A stretch of DNA of 64,000 nucleotides from Paenibacillus oralis (lineage in GTDB: Bacteria; Bacillota; Bacilli; Paenibacillales; Paenibacillaceae), in the NCBI RefSeq assembly GCF_003863965.1, contig NZ_RRCN01000001.1, forward strand, positions 3,430,304 to 3,494,303. The letters run 5' to 3'. The first letter of the stretch is position 1; each line of letters starts with the position of its first letter. The notes under the pieces are model-generated. The model was given only the letters and a program-made list of their open reading frames with translations, did no database searches and was not told the origin of the DNA. Made by a program: the position numbers and the translations under genes. Below, piece by piece: positions 9,748 to 18,361 of the stretch.

Positions 9748-10248
9748 TCCCTTTACTAGGTTAATGGTCTTTCGAAAAATCCTCTTGTGGCAGCCCGGAG
9801 AATTACCGGCTGTCAGTTAAACGTAATTCCAAGCATCACCTCCTTTCATGGGAGAAAAATTAACATGAATAACTTCTGAGTCGGAAAGAGAATCGCTTCG
9901 GGCGGTAGGTAGTAGAAATTTGGCGTTTGGGCCCGGTTTATAACACAAGGCGAATAGGACATAACCAAAACGTGAAGCGGAAAATGGTGAGGTATCGGCG
10001 ATAAATTCAGGCTTTCGTTGAACTGCCGATGATGTTGAGGTTGGTCGAATTATAAAATCGATAGGAAAAGTAGGTTATTTTCAATAAAAAATAAAAATAG
10101 GTAAATAATGGCTTGTTTTGAAAATAGTATATCTATGAAAATGAAAATACACAAGTAGAATTTTACGAAAATATACATATATTCATAGAAAAATAGGAAT
10201 ATTTTACTATATTATTTGACTTTTAATTGAATTTGTATGTTAGATATA
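9748..10248. other. AT-rich non-coding region
   Basis: About 500 bases separate the protease from the riboswitch promoter. The part nearest the protease must hold the protease promoter, but no convincing -35/-10 pair was found. Positions 10060-10260 are strongly AT-rich compared with the surroundings. No gene is seen. Confidence 0.6.
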
Positions 10249-10277
10249 TTGACATATGATGTTTTTCGTTTTACATT
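10249..10277 (+). promoter_or_regulatory. SigA-type promoter of the glycine riboswitch-sda operon
   Basis: A consensus TTGACA (10249-10254) and TACATT (10272-10277) are separated by exactly 17 bp. The predicted transcript start near 10284 lies about 20 bases before the first glycine aptamer. Confidence 0.75.
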
Positions 10278-10304
10278 AATTACAAAAATCGATAGTGCGC
10301 GAAT

Positions 10305-10500
10305 GAGGGTCATGGGAGAGTCCGCCTGGGATAGGCGGCACCGAAGGAGCAAATAGCCGGCCATGCGGGGCGGCTTTGAATCTCTCAGGTACAAGGACCA
10401 TGGCCTGACGCGACTCTGGAGAGAGCGAAAGCCACCCAAGGGGTACGTGTTTCCGGCGCACGGAAGCATTAAACTCTCAGGTAACGGGGACAGAGAGAAG
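10305..10500 (+). promoter_or_regulatory. Tandem glycine riboswitch
   Basis: Two glycine aptamers lie in series. Each has the hallmark GGGAGAG or GGAGAG start, an internal CACCGAAGG-like or CACCCAAGG segment, and CTCTCAGGTA near its end. P1 of the first pairs CATGG (10311-10315) with CCATG (10398-10402). P1 of the second pairs CTCTG (10414-10418) with CAGAG (10491-10495). The same CAGAG is part of the 5' arm of the terminator that follows, so a glycine-bound second aptamer should block termination. This predicts an ON switch that induces the L-serine dehydratase genes when glycine is high. Confidence 0.93.
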
Positions 10501-10527
10501 GCAGCAGGCCTTTTTTCTGTCCTTTTT
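10488..10527 (+). terminator. Riboswitch-controlled intrinsic terminator
   Basis: A 15-bp stem with two G-U pairs runs from GGACAGAG (10488) to CTGTCC (10522), with a 5-base loop and a TTTTT tail. It shares its 5' arm with P1 of aptamer 2, giving mutually exclusive structures. Confidence 0.85.
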
Positions 10528-10633
10528 GACGCTTTCGGACATTCGATAATTTCCTGTCATGATTAGGGAAAGCTGAAAGTAAGATTTTTGCAAAATGGTG
10601 AAAACAAAGATTTGGGGAACGGGGAAGATGACC

Positions 10634-11299
10634 ATGCGGTTTAAAAATGTATTTTCGATTATTGGTCCGGCGATGATCGGGCCGTCCAGCTCCCATACCG
10701 CGGGGGCGGTGCGGATCGGGCGTTTTGCGCGGCAGCTGTTGGGAGAGGCGCCTTTCGAAGCGCGGATTTGTTTCTACGGATCGTTTGCGGAAACGTACCA
10801 GGGGCACGGCACGGACCTGGCTACCGTCGGCGGGATTTTGGATTACCGCACGGATGACGAGCGCATCCGGAACTCGCTGCAAAACGCCGAAGAAGCGGGT
10901 CTGAAGCTTGATTTTACGACCGGTGTTCAGCCGGGGGCCCATCCCAATACGGTAAAAATCGCGCTCACCGCCGGAAACGGCAAGGTCGAGGTGACGGGCG
11001 CGTCGATCGGCGGCGGGAACATTGCGATTCAGGGCATCAACGGGTTTGAGGTGAAGTGCTCGGGCGAACTGCCGACGCTCGTGATCGAGCATGCCGACCG
11101 TCAAGGCATGTTGGCCGGCATCACTGCGCTGTTCAGCCGGGAGGACGTGAACATCGGCTATATCATTACCGACCGGAAAGGAAGGACCGAAGAAGCCCTG
11201 ACCGTCGTCGAGGCGGATGGCGCGATTCCGGGCGCGCTCATCGATGCGGTCGAAAAGCTTCCGCATGTGAGCCGGGTGGCTTACATCGATTTAACATAA
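10634..11299 (+). CDS. sdaAB: L-serine dehydratase, iron-sulfur type, beta subunit
   Basis: This is the beta subunit of the [4Fe-4S] L-serine dehydratase that converts L-serine to pyruvate and ammonia in the cytoplasm. The N-terminus carries the family hallmark GPSSSHTAGAVRIG (SDH beta domain). Residues about 150-220 form an ACT domain starting LVIEHADRQGMLAGI, which in this family is regulatory. The start at ATG 10634 gives the typical N-terminus MRFKNVFSIIGP with GGGGAAG six bases upstream; ATGs at 10595 and 10628 are in frame but fit less well. The gene lies directly behind the glycine riboswitch and 19 bases before sdaAA. Confidence 0.95.
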   Translation: MRFKNVFSIIGPAMIGPSSSHTAGAVRIGRFARQLLGEAPFEARICFYGSFAETYQGHGTDLATVGGILDYRTDDERIRNSLQNAEEAGLKLDFTTGVQPGAHPNTVKIALTAGNGKVEVTGASIGGGNIAIQGINGFEVKCSGELPTLVIEHADRQGMLAGITALFSREDVNIGYIITDRKGRTEEALTVVEADGAIPGALIDAVEKLPHVSRVAYIDLT

Positions 11300-11318
11300 A
11301 GCGAAGGAGTAGGTAAAC

Positions 11319-12200
11319 ATGCGTTTTCGGAATTTGCGGGAGCTCGTCGCTTTGTGCGGCAAGGAGTCCCTGACGATTTCGCAAGTCATGCTGCAGGATC
11401 AGGCGGCGGAAAGCGGCCAGAGCGAAGCGGAAATCATGGCGGCGATGGCCGAGTATTATCAAATTATGAAAGAGGCCGTGCGCAAAGGTTTGACGGAGCA
11501 AATCACCTCAACGAGCGGGCTGACGGGCGGCGATGCCAAAAGAGTAAACGAATACCGCGGCGACGGACAGCCCGCCGTGGGGGACATCGCCTGTCAGGCG
11601 ATGGCTTACGCTTTGGCGGTTTCGGAGGTTAACGCCTCGATGGGGCGGATCGTGGCCACCCCGACGGCCGGTTCCTGCGGCATCATTCCGGGGGTGTTCG
11701 TCAGCGCCCAGGAACGCTTCGGCTGGGAGGATGAGCATCTCGTGCGCGGTTTGTTCTGCGCTGGGGCGATCGGGTACGTGATCGCCAATAATTCGTTTAT
11801 CTCCGGTGCGGAAGGCGGATGTCAGGCGGAAATCGGCTCCGCGATCGGCATGGCGGCGGGCGCGATGGTCGAGCTGCGCGGGGGAACGCCGGAGCAGGCG
11901 GTCCACGCCGTCGGCCTGGCGCTGAAAAATACGCTGGGCCTGATCTGCGATCCGGTCGGCGGCCTGGTGGAAATCCCCTGCATCGTCCGCAACGGCTTCG
12001 GGGCGGTAAATGCGCTCGCGGCCGCCGATATGGCGCTTGCCGGCGTCCGCAGCGCAATTCCGTCCGACGAGGTCATCGACGTCATGCTGGAGGTCGGCAC
12101 CGCGATGCCCAGCCGGCATCGGGAAACGGCCCAGGGCGGCCTAGCCCAAACGCCAACCGGCCGCAAAATTATGAAAGAGCTGCGGAACCGAAGAAAATAA
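11319..12200 (+). CDS. sdaAA: L-serine dehydratase, iron-sulfur type, alpha subunit
   Basis: This is the catalytic alpha subunit (293 residues) of the two-chain L-serine dehydratase. Conserved cysteines expected to hold the [4Fe-4S] cluster are visible in GSCGIIPGVF, GLFCAGAIG and CDPVGGLVEIPC. The ATG has AAGGAGT nine bases upstream and the length is normal for the family. With sdaAB it forms a two-gene operon under the glycine riboswitch. A likely role is to drain serine made from excess glycine by serine hydroxymethyltransferase, but that is inference from the leader. A strong terminator follows. Confidence 0.95.
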   Translation: MRFRNLRELVALCGKESLTISQVMLQDQAAESGQSEAEIMAAMAEYYQIMKEAVRKGLTEQITSTSGLTGGDAKRVNEYRGDGQPAVGDIACQAMAYALAVSEVNASMGRIVATPTAGSCGIIPGVFVSAQERFGWEDEHLVRGLFCAGAIGYVIANNSFISGAEGGCQAEIGSAIGMAAGAMVELRGGTPEQAVHAVGLALKNTLGLICDPVGGLVEIPCIVRNGFGAVNALAAADMALAGVRSAIPSDEVIDVMLEVGTAMPSRHRETAQGGLAQTPTGRKIMKELRNRRK

Positions 12201-12208
12201 GCAGGTAG

Positions 12209-12247
12209 AGTCCTGGTCCTTGTAACAATAGGGCCGGGACTTTTTTG
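12209..12247 (+). terminator. Intrinsic terminator of the sda operon
   Basis: Arms AGTCCTGGTCC and GGGCCGGGACT flank an 11-base loop and are followed by a T-run, nine bases after the sdaAA stop. Confidence 0.85.
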
Positions 12248-12366
12248 TGTTGAGGTGCCTACACAATATGTAACCGAGTCGATACCGTATCGCGATTTAG
12301 CCCATGTGTCTGCGATTGGGCTGCGATGTGTCTGCGATGTGGCCATACCCCGATGTGTCCACGTTC

Positions 12367-12551
12367 CTAACGGACTCCAGCGACCTTAAACCGCCCAGAA
12401 TGAAAGCGAAAAAATTCTAACGGACCGAGAAGACGTTATTTCCCCGAAATCAGCGTAAAACATGTCTTTTTGAGCCTAATAACGTCATCTGTGTCCGTTA
12501 GAGCGGGAAATACCGGGGAAATAAGCGAATAACGTCTCTCCTGTCCGTTAC
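12367..12551. repeat. Family B four-unit intergenic element, copy B2
   Basis: The 28-bp units are plus (12367), plus (12417), minus (12474) and minus (12524), at offsets 0, 50, 107 and 157. The inner pair is nearly a perfect palindrome: CTAACGGAC (12417) and GACGTTATT (12432) are matched by AATAACGTC (12478) and GTCCGTTAG (12493). It lies between the sda terminator and the TetR gene. Confidence 0.9.
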
Positions 12552-12655
12552 GGGAGCTGTCGTTGAGGCACTTCATCTCAGGTCGAGAAATTTTCAAAAA
12601 TTTTTTTGCAAAAAATGTCTTGCCAGCCGCCTTGGGAAGGAGTAAAGTAAAAAAC

Positions 12656-12692
12656 GACCAATTGACTATATTTATATTTCGGTCAATTGGTC
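12656..12692. promoter_or_regulatory. Probable TetR operator overlapping the promoter
   Basis: A perfect 11-bp inverted repeat, GACCAATTGAC and GTCAATTGGTC, is separated by a 15-bp AT-rich spacer containing TATATTTATATT. It ends 29 bases before the start of the TetR-family gene, a position typical for an autoregulatory operator. Confidence 0.75.
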
Positions 12693-12720
12693 ATTTTCTT
12701 GGAAGGAGGCGCGATGGGGA

Positions 12721-13311
12721 TTGGCTCAAATCAACCGGCGGGAATTGGTGATTGAAGCCGCCGTGAAATGTTTTTCGCTGTTTGGCTATAAGGCGACGAC
12801 GATGGAGCAAGTGGCTAAAATCGCCAATGTAGCCAAGGGGACCATTTATACTTTTTTCACCAACAAGGAAGAGCTGTTCGATGAAATACTTCTTTCCATC
12901 ATTGCGGATATGAAACGGCTCACGGCGCAAAAGGTGGATAAAAACAAGCCGTTTTTCGAGAACCTCTATCAAAGTATGGATGCCTTGCTGGAGTTCAGAC
13001 GCGAGCATGAGCTGCTAGCCAAACTGTTTCAGGAGGTGCGCAATTTCGGCACCCAGCAGGCGCGGGAAGGCTTGGAAAAAATCGAAAACGCCATTCTGGA
13101 TTATCTGGAGCGGCAAATCACGCTGGCTGGACAGCGCGGTGAAATTCATGCTTTTGATCCACAGGTGATCTCTTTCGTCATGCTGAAGCTTTACATAGCG
13201 TTAACGTTGGATTGGAACAAAAACCACGAGCCCCTGGACAAGGAGCAAATCAAGGAGTCCATGCGGACTTTCCTGGCGGGCGGCCTGTCGGCCGATCGGC
13301 CGGTACACTAA
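12721..13311 (+). CDS. TetR/AcrR-family transcriptional repressor
   Basis: This is a 196-residue one-domain regulator with an N-terminal TetR helix-turn-helix (AAVKCFSLFGYKATTMEQVA, then KGTIYTFFTNKEELF) and a helical ligand-binding domain typical of YhgD-like members. The start is a TTG eleven bases after AGGAGG; a nearby ATG at 12714 is in another frame and soon stops. The gene heads the adaptor-permease-TolC-like operon and follows a perfect inverted repeat that is probably its own operator. It is therefore a likely repressor of this export operon, relieved by an unknown ligand. Confidence 0.9.
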   Translation: MAQINRRELVIEAAVKCFSLFGYKATTMEQVAKIANVAKGTIYTFFTNKEELFDEILLSIIADMKRLTAQKVDKNKPFFENLYQSMDALLEFRREHELLAKLFQEVRNFGTQQAREGLEKIENAILDYLERQITLAGQRGEIHAFDPQVISFVMLKLYIALTLDWNKNHEPLDKEQIKESMRTFLAGGLSADRPVH

Positions 13312-13360
13312 CCATTAGCGGTTCAACTTAAGAGATATGAGATTTGGGGGAGTAGAGAAG

Positions 13361-14734
13361 ATGGAGAAGCTTAAAGCGCTGTTAAAACCCAGAGTGTTAA
13401 TTTATGTTGCGATCGCCTTGCTTATTGCGGGGGGGATTTGGATTCTGAACTCGAACCAGATCACTTCCGGCAGCGAAAAAGCAAATCGCCCGACAGCGTT
13501 TATCGAGGCCGATCAATCGAGCGCCAGCTTTAAAGTCGGCGGACGAATCGTTGAGCTGCTGGTGGAGGAAGGCGATGAGGTCAAGAAAGGGGACGTCCTG
13601 GCCCGAATCGAAAGCGATGAGGTCAAAGCCAAGGTGGCCCAGGCGCAGGCGGCGGTGGCCGTGACCGAAGGCCAGATCGGGCAGGCGGCGGCTTCCGTGG
13701 ACGCGGCGAAAACGAAAAAATCACAGGGCGAAAGCGCCGTTTCCCTGACGGCGGAGACGATCGACAAACAGATCGCCCAGGCGAAGGCGGTGGTCCAGCA
13801 AGCCCAAGCCAAGGTTGACGGGCTGAAAGCGGGAGCGCGCCCGCAGGAGCTGAAGCAGGCGGAAATCCAAATGGAAGCGGCGAATAAAGCTTACGACATC
13901 GCCAAGGACAATTTGCTGCGGACCTCTGGCTTGTTTGCGGAAGGGATGGTCAGCCAGTCCGATCTGGACAAAGTGAACCTGTCCTACACGCAGGCGGAAG
14001 CGTCTTACAACGCTGCGGTTGAACAATACAACATGGCGAAGGAAGGCGCCCGCCAGGAAGAGATTGACGCCGCCGAAGCCCAGCTTGAGCAGGCGCAAGC
14101 GGCTTTGGCGCTGGCCGAAGCCAACAAGGCGCAAGTTAATATCAAGCGGCAGGATGTGGACGCGGCCGCGGCGATGATCGAGCAGGCCGAAGCGGCCCAG
14201 CGGACGGCCGAATCCGGCAAGAAGCAAGCATCCGCGGCGCTGAAGGAAGCCCAAACTTATTTGGGCTACACGAAGCTGATCGCACCCGTAGACGGAGTTA
14301 TCGTGTCCCAGTCGGCGGAGCTCGGCGAAATTGTAGGTTCCGGGTTCCCCGTCTTTACGGTTCAGCAGACCGATTCGGTCAAGACGGCGAAATTTTATTT
14401 GCCCGAAACCGAGATGGCCGGCCTGAAAAAAGGCGATATCGTTAACGTGAAGCTCGTTGCCGGCGGCAGCATGCACCAGGCTAAGGTCGTTACGATAGCG
14501 CAGGCGGCGACGTTCGCTTCGCAAAAAGCGACGCAAAATACCGGGGATCTGGACATCCGCTCCTTCGGCATTAAAGTTCAATTCATCGATTTGCCGGACA
14601 CCGCCGCGACCGGGATGACCGTGGAATGGTACGGCAAGGACGGCGGAACCTCCGCGGGGCAGGCAGGAACTGCGAAACCGTCGGATAAAGCGAAAAATGC
14701 GGAACAACCGGACAAAGCGGGTGAAGCCCAGTGA
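13361..14734 (+). CDS. HlyD-family membrane fusion (adaptor) protein
   Basis: This efflux adaptor has one N-terminal membrane segment (about residues 14-34), a split biotinyl-lipoyl domain (first half ends LVEEGDEVKKGDVLARIESD, second half begins YTKLIAPVDGVIVS), and between them about 190 residues of Ala/Gln/Glu-rich coiled coil. A beta-barrel domain follows, then a Lys/Ala/Glu-rich tail. The ATG at 13361 is preceded by GGGGGAG; an in-frame ATG at 13337 would add eight residues. The long coiled-coil hairpin resembles adaptors that dock on TolC proteins. The gene overlaps the permease start by four bases (GTGA). Confidence 0.9.
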   Translation: MEKLKALLKPRVLIYVAIALLIAGGIWILNSNQITSGSEKANRPTAFIEADQSSASFKVGGRIVELLVEEGDEVKKGDVLARIESDEVKAKVAQAQAAVAVTEGQIGQAAASVDAAKTKKSQGESAVSLTAETIDKQIAQAKAVVQQAQAKVDGLKAGARPQELKQAEIQMEAANKAYDIAKDNLLRTSGLFAEGMVSQSDLDKVNLSYTQAEASYNAAVEQYNMAKEGARQEEIDAAEAQLEQAQAALALAEANKAQVNIKRQDVDAAAAMIEQAEAAQRTAESGKKQASAALKEAQTYLGYTKLIAPVDGVIVSQSAELGEIVGSGFPVFTVQQTDSVKTAKFYLPETEMAGLKKGDIVNVKLVAGGSMHQAKVVTIAQAATFASQKATQNTGDLDIRSFGIKVQFIDLPDTAATGMTVEWYGKDGGTSAGQAGTAKPSDKAKNAEQPDKAGEAQ

Positions 14735-15996
14735 ACGAAAGGCTTACGGTAGGCTCCATGCTGGCGGAAGAATGGAGAAATATTTTCAAAGACCGGGTGA
14801 TTTTCGTCATCCTGCTGCTCGGGCCGATTTTTTATACGTTTTTTTTCGCTTCCCTTTACAGTCACCGGGCGCTTACGGATGTGCCGACGCTCATTTACGA
14901 TGAGGATCAGAGTCAATTAAGCCAGCAAATCATCCAGGCGCTGGATGCTCATCAGTCGATCAAAATCGTCGGGGAAGTCCATTCGAGCCAGGAACTGCGG
15001 GAAGCGATCGATAACGGCAAAGCCAGAGCCGGGGTGATCATCCCGGCCGATCTGGAAGCGAAGCTGAAGCGGGGCACGCCGACGCCGATAGTCACCGCGG
15101 TGGACGGCACCAACCTGATGATCACGAACGCTGTCATCAAAGGCGCCAACGAAGTGGTCACGACGTACAGCTACGGGACAACAACGAAAAGGCTGCAGCA
15201 GCAAGGGATGCAGGATGAGCAGATCAGCGCGACGTTATCGATCATCCCGTTCACCTCGCGCACGTTGTATAACCCGACCTATGATTACGTGGATTTCCTC
15301 GTCACCGGGATGGCCGGAACGACGCTGCAACAGGTCATGTTTATGGCCGTCGGGATGTCCGTTGCCCGGGAAAAGGAAGAGCGGACCTGGAGCCGCTTTG
15401 CCGTCTGGAAGAGAAGTCCGTGGAAAATCATGTTCGTCAAAATGTTTCCCTATTGGCTTATCGGCATTTTGAACGTGTTTGTCGTCATGGCGATCCTCAC
15501 TTCCGTGTATCAGTTGTCGTTCCGCGGGTCGGCGTGGTCGATTTTGCTGATCGCCGCGATCTTTTCTTTTACCGTGGCGTCCATCGGTTATTTGCTCAGC
15601 CTGATTGCCCCGAACAAAATCACGGCGCTGCAAATTTCCATGCTGGTCGCGCTGCCTTCTTTTTCGCTGTCGGGACATTCTTGGCCGCTGGAGGGGATGC
15701 CCCAATTTCTGCAGGTGATCGCCCACGGCTTGCCGCTGACTTATTTTCTTGAGGCGGTGCGCGCGGTGATGCTGAAGGGGCTAACGACTGCCCAGATTAT
15801 GAAGGATTGTATCGCAACCGGCTTGATCGGCTTGATCACTTTGCTGGCATCGCTGCTTTATTCTCGCTTCATATCGTTTAGACATACTGCGGATCACGAT
15901 GCGGACCAGGAGTTGGCGCTGCCGGCTCCGGTGTTCACGGAATCTTCGCAGCAGCCGCCGGTCATGGCGGCCCAAACGACGACAACCCCGATGTAG
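14731..15996 (+). CDS. ABC-2 type permease (COG0842, YbhR/YbhS-like)
   Basis: This is a 421-residue exporter permease. One membrane segment near the N-terminus is followed by a large extracytoplasmic domain (about residues 45-190) and then five membrane segments containing the conserved FLVTGMAGTTLQQVMFM and ALQISMLVALPSFSLSGHSW regions. The C-terminal 40 residues are hydrophilic. It starts at a GTG overlapping the adaptor stop. Relatives work with an ATP-binding subunit, but none is encoded in this operon or directly beside it, so the energy source must be encoded elsewhere or borrowed. In Gram-negative relatives the partners are an HlyD protein and an outer-membrane TolC. Confidence 0.88.
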   Translation: MNERLTVGSMLAEEWRNIFKDRVIFVILLLGPIFYTFFFASLYSHRALTDVPTLIYDEDQSQLSQQIIQALDAHQSIKIVGEVHSSQELREAIDNGKARAGVIIPADLEAKLKRGTPTPIVTAVDGTNLMITNAVIKGANEVVTTYSYGTTTKRLQQQGMQDEQISATLSIIPFTSRTLYNPTYDYVDFLVTGMAGTTLQQVMFMAVGMSVAREKEERTWSRFAVWKRSPWKIMFVKMFPYWLIGILNVFVVMAILTSVYQLSFRGSAWSILLIAAIFSFTVASIGYLLSLIAPNKITALQISMLVALPSFSLSGHSWPLEGMPQFLQVIAHGLPLTYFLEAVRAVMLKGLTTAQIMKDCIATGLIGLITLLASLLYSRFISFRHTADHDADQELALPAPVFTESSQQPPVMAAQTTTTPM

Positions 15997-16041
15997 GATG
16001 GACGATGCCCTAATTTTTACAAGGAAAAGGAGAACGCGACA

Positions 16042-17331
16042 GTGATGAAAAAATGGATTGCCGGCCCGTTGGCCGTAATGTTGTTGTTCGGCGGAACCTC
16101 TCTCGCGTCGGCGGATAGTGCGCCGGTGGATGTCAGCCCGCTGCAGAATCTGCAGCGGGTGGACCGGTTGACTTTGCAGTCTGCCATCGACCTGGCGACG
16201 GAAAATTCCTTTAACGTGGCGCTGCTGCAACTGAAGATGAACGCGCTGGATAACAAAAAGGATGAACTCAAGGCGCAGAAGGAGGGGCTGCAAACCGGGT
16301 CCGTCCCCTCTGACCGGCTGCCGACGGATGCGGCGCAGATTTTAACCGATCCCAGATTGGGCATTCCGGAGGAGGTGACTCCCGATCAACTGGTATGGCT
16401 TGGCCCGACTATTCAAACGAATACGGCCGTAAATGCGGTGCTGGACGGGATGAGCGATATCGTGGCCGGGATGAACAAGCTGATCCGCTCGCAGCGCAAT
16501 CAATTGGAAGTCGCCATCGAGCAGATGGAAACGCAGCAGCAGAAAACGCTGCTGGATGAGAAAAAAGCCAAGGAAGGCGCCAAACTGCAAATGACTTCGC
16601 AATATGTCACCCTGTTGTCGCAGCTTGAGCAGATCAAGCTGTCCGAGGCATATATCGGCGTGCTGGAAAACGATGTGAAGCGGGCGGAATCCGCGGTGAA
16701 ATACGGCAGCGGCATTGCGGAAAACGTGGATAAAGCGCAGCGGGCTGTGGAAACCCAGCGGGACCAATTGGAAACGCTGCGCGGCAAATACCGGACCGGT
16801 TTGGTACAGCTGTGCTTTGACCTCGGCATCGAATACAATCCGAATTTGGTTTTGGAAGACATCGCCATGGCGGAACCGCTGCCGGTCTTGCGGAAAGACA
16901 CCAATCAGATCCTGGCGAAATCCTATGACATCCAAAGCAAATACCATGATATGGAGCAGTCGCGCTGGGAAGAAATCCATACGGATACGGCCAGTGACGA
17001 TGGCAAGGATTTTCTCGACATCAGCACGCGAATCACCGAAATGCAGGGCGAGCAGCTGCTCGTCGAACAGGCGAAAAAGATCGACCAGACCTACAGCGAC
17101 GCCGAGGAGGCTTACCGCCAGCTGCTGGCGGCCGATCGGGACAATAAAAACGCCGAAACCGACTACAACAACAATTTTCTGCGGTATGAGAAGGGTTTTG
17201 TCTCCAAGTTTGACATGAACAAGCTGCAGTTTACGCTGACCCAGGCTGGGGCGAAGGCCAAATTGATGAGACTCCAGTATTTTGCTTTGATGCAAAAAGT
17301 CGATTCGATGGAAAACGGACTGATTCTTTAA
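16042..17331 (+). CDS. TolC-like (outer-membrane efflux protein family) protein
   Basis: This 429-residue exported protein has a signal peptide (KKWIAGPLAVMLLFGGTSLA) and two long helical, heptad-rich halves. Each half carries an efflux-protein-like motif: LTLQSAIDLATENSFNVALL near residue 45, and RYEKGFVSKFDMNKLQFTL near the C-terminus, which is the usual end of an OEP repeat. Such proteins form outer-membrane channels in diderms. The rest of the window indicates a monoderm, so a role as a cell-wall or periplasm-like conduit, or a different role, must be inferred. It is 45 bases behind the permease. GTG at 16042, nine bases after AAGGAG, is preferred to the ATG at 16045. Confidence 0.75.
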   Translation: MMKKWIAGPLAVMLLFGGTSLASADSAPVDVSPLQNLQRVDRLTLQSAIDLATENSFNVALLQLKMNALDNKKDELKAQKEGLQTGSVPSDRLPTDAAQILTDPRLGIPEEVTPDQLVWLGPTIQTNTAVNAVLDGMSDIVAGMNKLIRSQRNQLEVAIEQMETQQQKTLLDEKKAKEGAKLQMTSQYVTLLSQLEQIKLSEAYIGVLENDVKRAESAVKYGSGIAENVDKAQRAVETQRDQLETLRGKYRTGLVQLCFDLGIEYNPNLVLEDIAMAEPLPVLRKDTNQILAKSYDIQSKYHDMEQSRWEEIHTDTASDDGKDFLDISTRITEMQGEQLLVEQAKKIDQTYSDAEEAYRQLLAADRDNKNAETDYNNNFLRYEKGFVSKFDMNKLQFTLTQAGAKAKLMRLQYFALMQKVDSMENGLIL

Positions 17332-17349
17332 GTAGGACCTTGCGTGCTA

Positions 17350-17540
17350 ACATAACATATAAAAAAGTTCCGCTATTTTGCGCGTTTGAGCTTGTAACGC
17401 CAAGTCAGCGGAACTTTTTGTATCTATTTACGGGGAGAGGCGGTTTGGGAGTTGAGCCAAAAATAAGGGTAAAAAATGTCGTTATTCCGGCGTTATCCGT
17501 TCATTTGAGAGAAATAGAGGAAATTTATGCCGTTATTTTC
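17350..17540. repeat. Family A four-unit intergenic element, copy A2
   Basis: The 28-bp units alternate minus (17350), plus (17404), minus (17459) and plus (17513), with start spacings of 54, 55 and 54 bp. The last unit matches the family form AATAGAGG...TTATTTTC exactly at both ends. The first two units form a perfect hairpin stem directly behind the TolC-like gene. Confidence 0.8.
17362..17419 (+). terminator. Terminator formed by two family A units
   Basis: AAAAAGTTCCGCT (17362-17374) and AGCGGAACTTTTT (17407-17419) form a perfect 13-bp stem ending in a T-run, 30 bases after the TolC-like gene. The loop of 32 bases is longer than usual, so efficiency is uncertain. Confidence 0.6.
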
Positions 17541-17671
17541 CCCTGCCGCCGATAGCGCCGCGACCGCTGCGTTTTGCTTTCTGTAACCAATCTATCACCT
17601 TTGTACTTGTACCATTGTGTATAATGATTCCAGTCTAAGCATGACGGCGGAAGGAAGGGAACATACATACC

Positions 17672-18361
17672 ATGACGACCATTCTGATCGTGGAAGACGA
17701 TATCAGCTTGAACAAGGGGATTGCGTTAACGCTGGCCCAGGACGGGATTTCGATCGAACAGGCCTATGATTTGGCCGGCGCGGAGCGGCGGCTTGCCGCC
17801 GGGGGCGTCGATTTGATCGTGCTCGACGTGAATTTGCCGGATGGGAGCGGGCTTGATTTTTGCGAAAAAGTAAGGGCGGGGTCGCGCGTGCCGATTATTT
17901 TTTTGACCGCCAATGATATGGAGTCGGATATCGTCATGGGCTTTGAACTCGGCGGAGACGATTACATCACCAAGCCGTTCAGCCTGATGGTGCTGCGCTC
18001 CCGGGTGATGGCGGTGCTGCGCCGCTGCGATTCGAGACAGGAGGACAAGGCGGCAATTCCGCCGTTTCTGTTCGACTTCGGGAGAATGGATTACCGCAAG
18101 CAGGGGCGCAGCATCAGCCTCAGCATCACGGAGCAGAAACTGCTGAAAACGCTGGTGGCCAACCGGGGGCAAATTTTGACGCGGGAGCAGCTGATGGACG
18201 CCGTGTGGCTGCGGGAGGCCGAATTTGTGGATGAGAACGCGCTGACGGTGACGATCAAAAGATTGCGCGCCAAAATCGAAGACGACCCGTCCGCGCCGAA
18301 GTACATCAAAACCGTATACGGCCTCGGATACGTATGGGCCGACGCGGGGGGACGGCGATGA
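17672..18361 (+). CDS. OmpR-family response regulator
   Basis: This is a 229-residue response regulator. The receiver domain has acidic residues EDD at 8-10, phospho-acceptor Asp52 in VLDVNLPDG, Thr in FLTAND and Lys in TKPFS; a winged-helix DNA-binding domain follows, ending YIKTVYGLGYVW. It overlaps the kinase gene by four bases and stands before an ABC exporter, the layout of BceRS-type peptide-antibiotic sensing systems. A TATAAT lies at 17620-17625, but no good -35 is at the right distance. A family A element separates it from the preceding operon. Confidence 0.93.
   Translation: MTTILIVEDDISLNKGIALTLAQDGISIEQAYDLAGAERRLAAGGVDLIVLDVNLPDGSGLDFCEKVRAGSRVPIIFLTANDMESDIVMGFELGGDDYITKPFSLMVLRSRVMAVLRRCDSRQEDKAAIPPFLFDFGRMDYRKQGRSISLSITEQKLLKTLVANRGQILTREQLMDAVWLREAEFVDENALTVTIKRLRAKIEDDPSAPKYIKTVYGLGYVWADAGGRR

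Noticed and set aside
10595..10633. Earlier ATG starts for sdaAB at 10595 and 10628
   Set aside because: The family N-terminus begins at 10634 and the ribosome site spacing fits that codon.
17340..17555. Small open frame whose peptide resembles one encoded at 57840-58034
   Set aside because: The peptides are alike only because both lie in family A repeats. They are in opposite orientation relative to neighbouring genes and lack ribosome sites.
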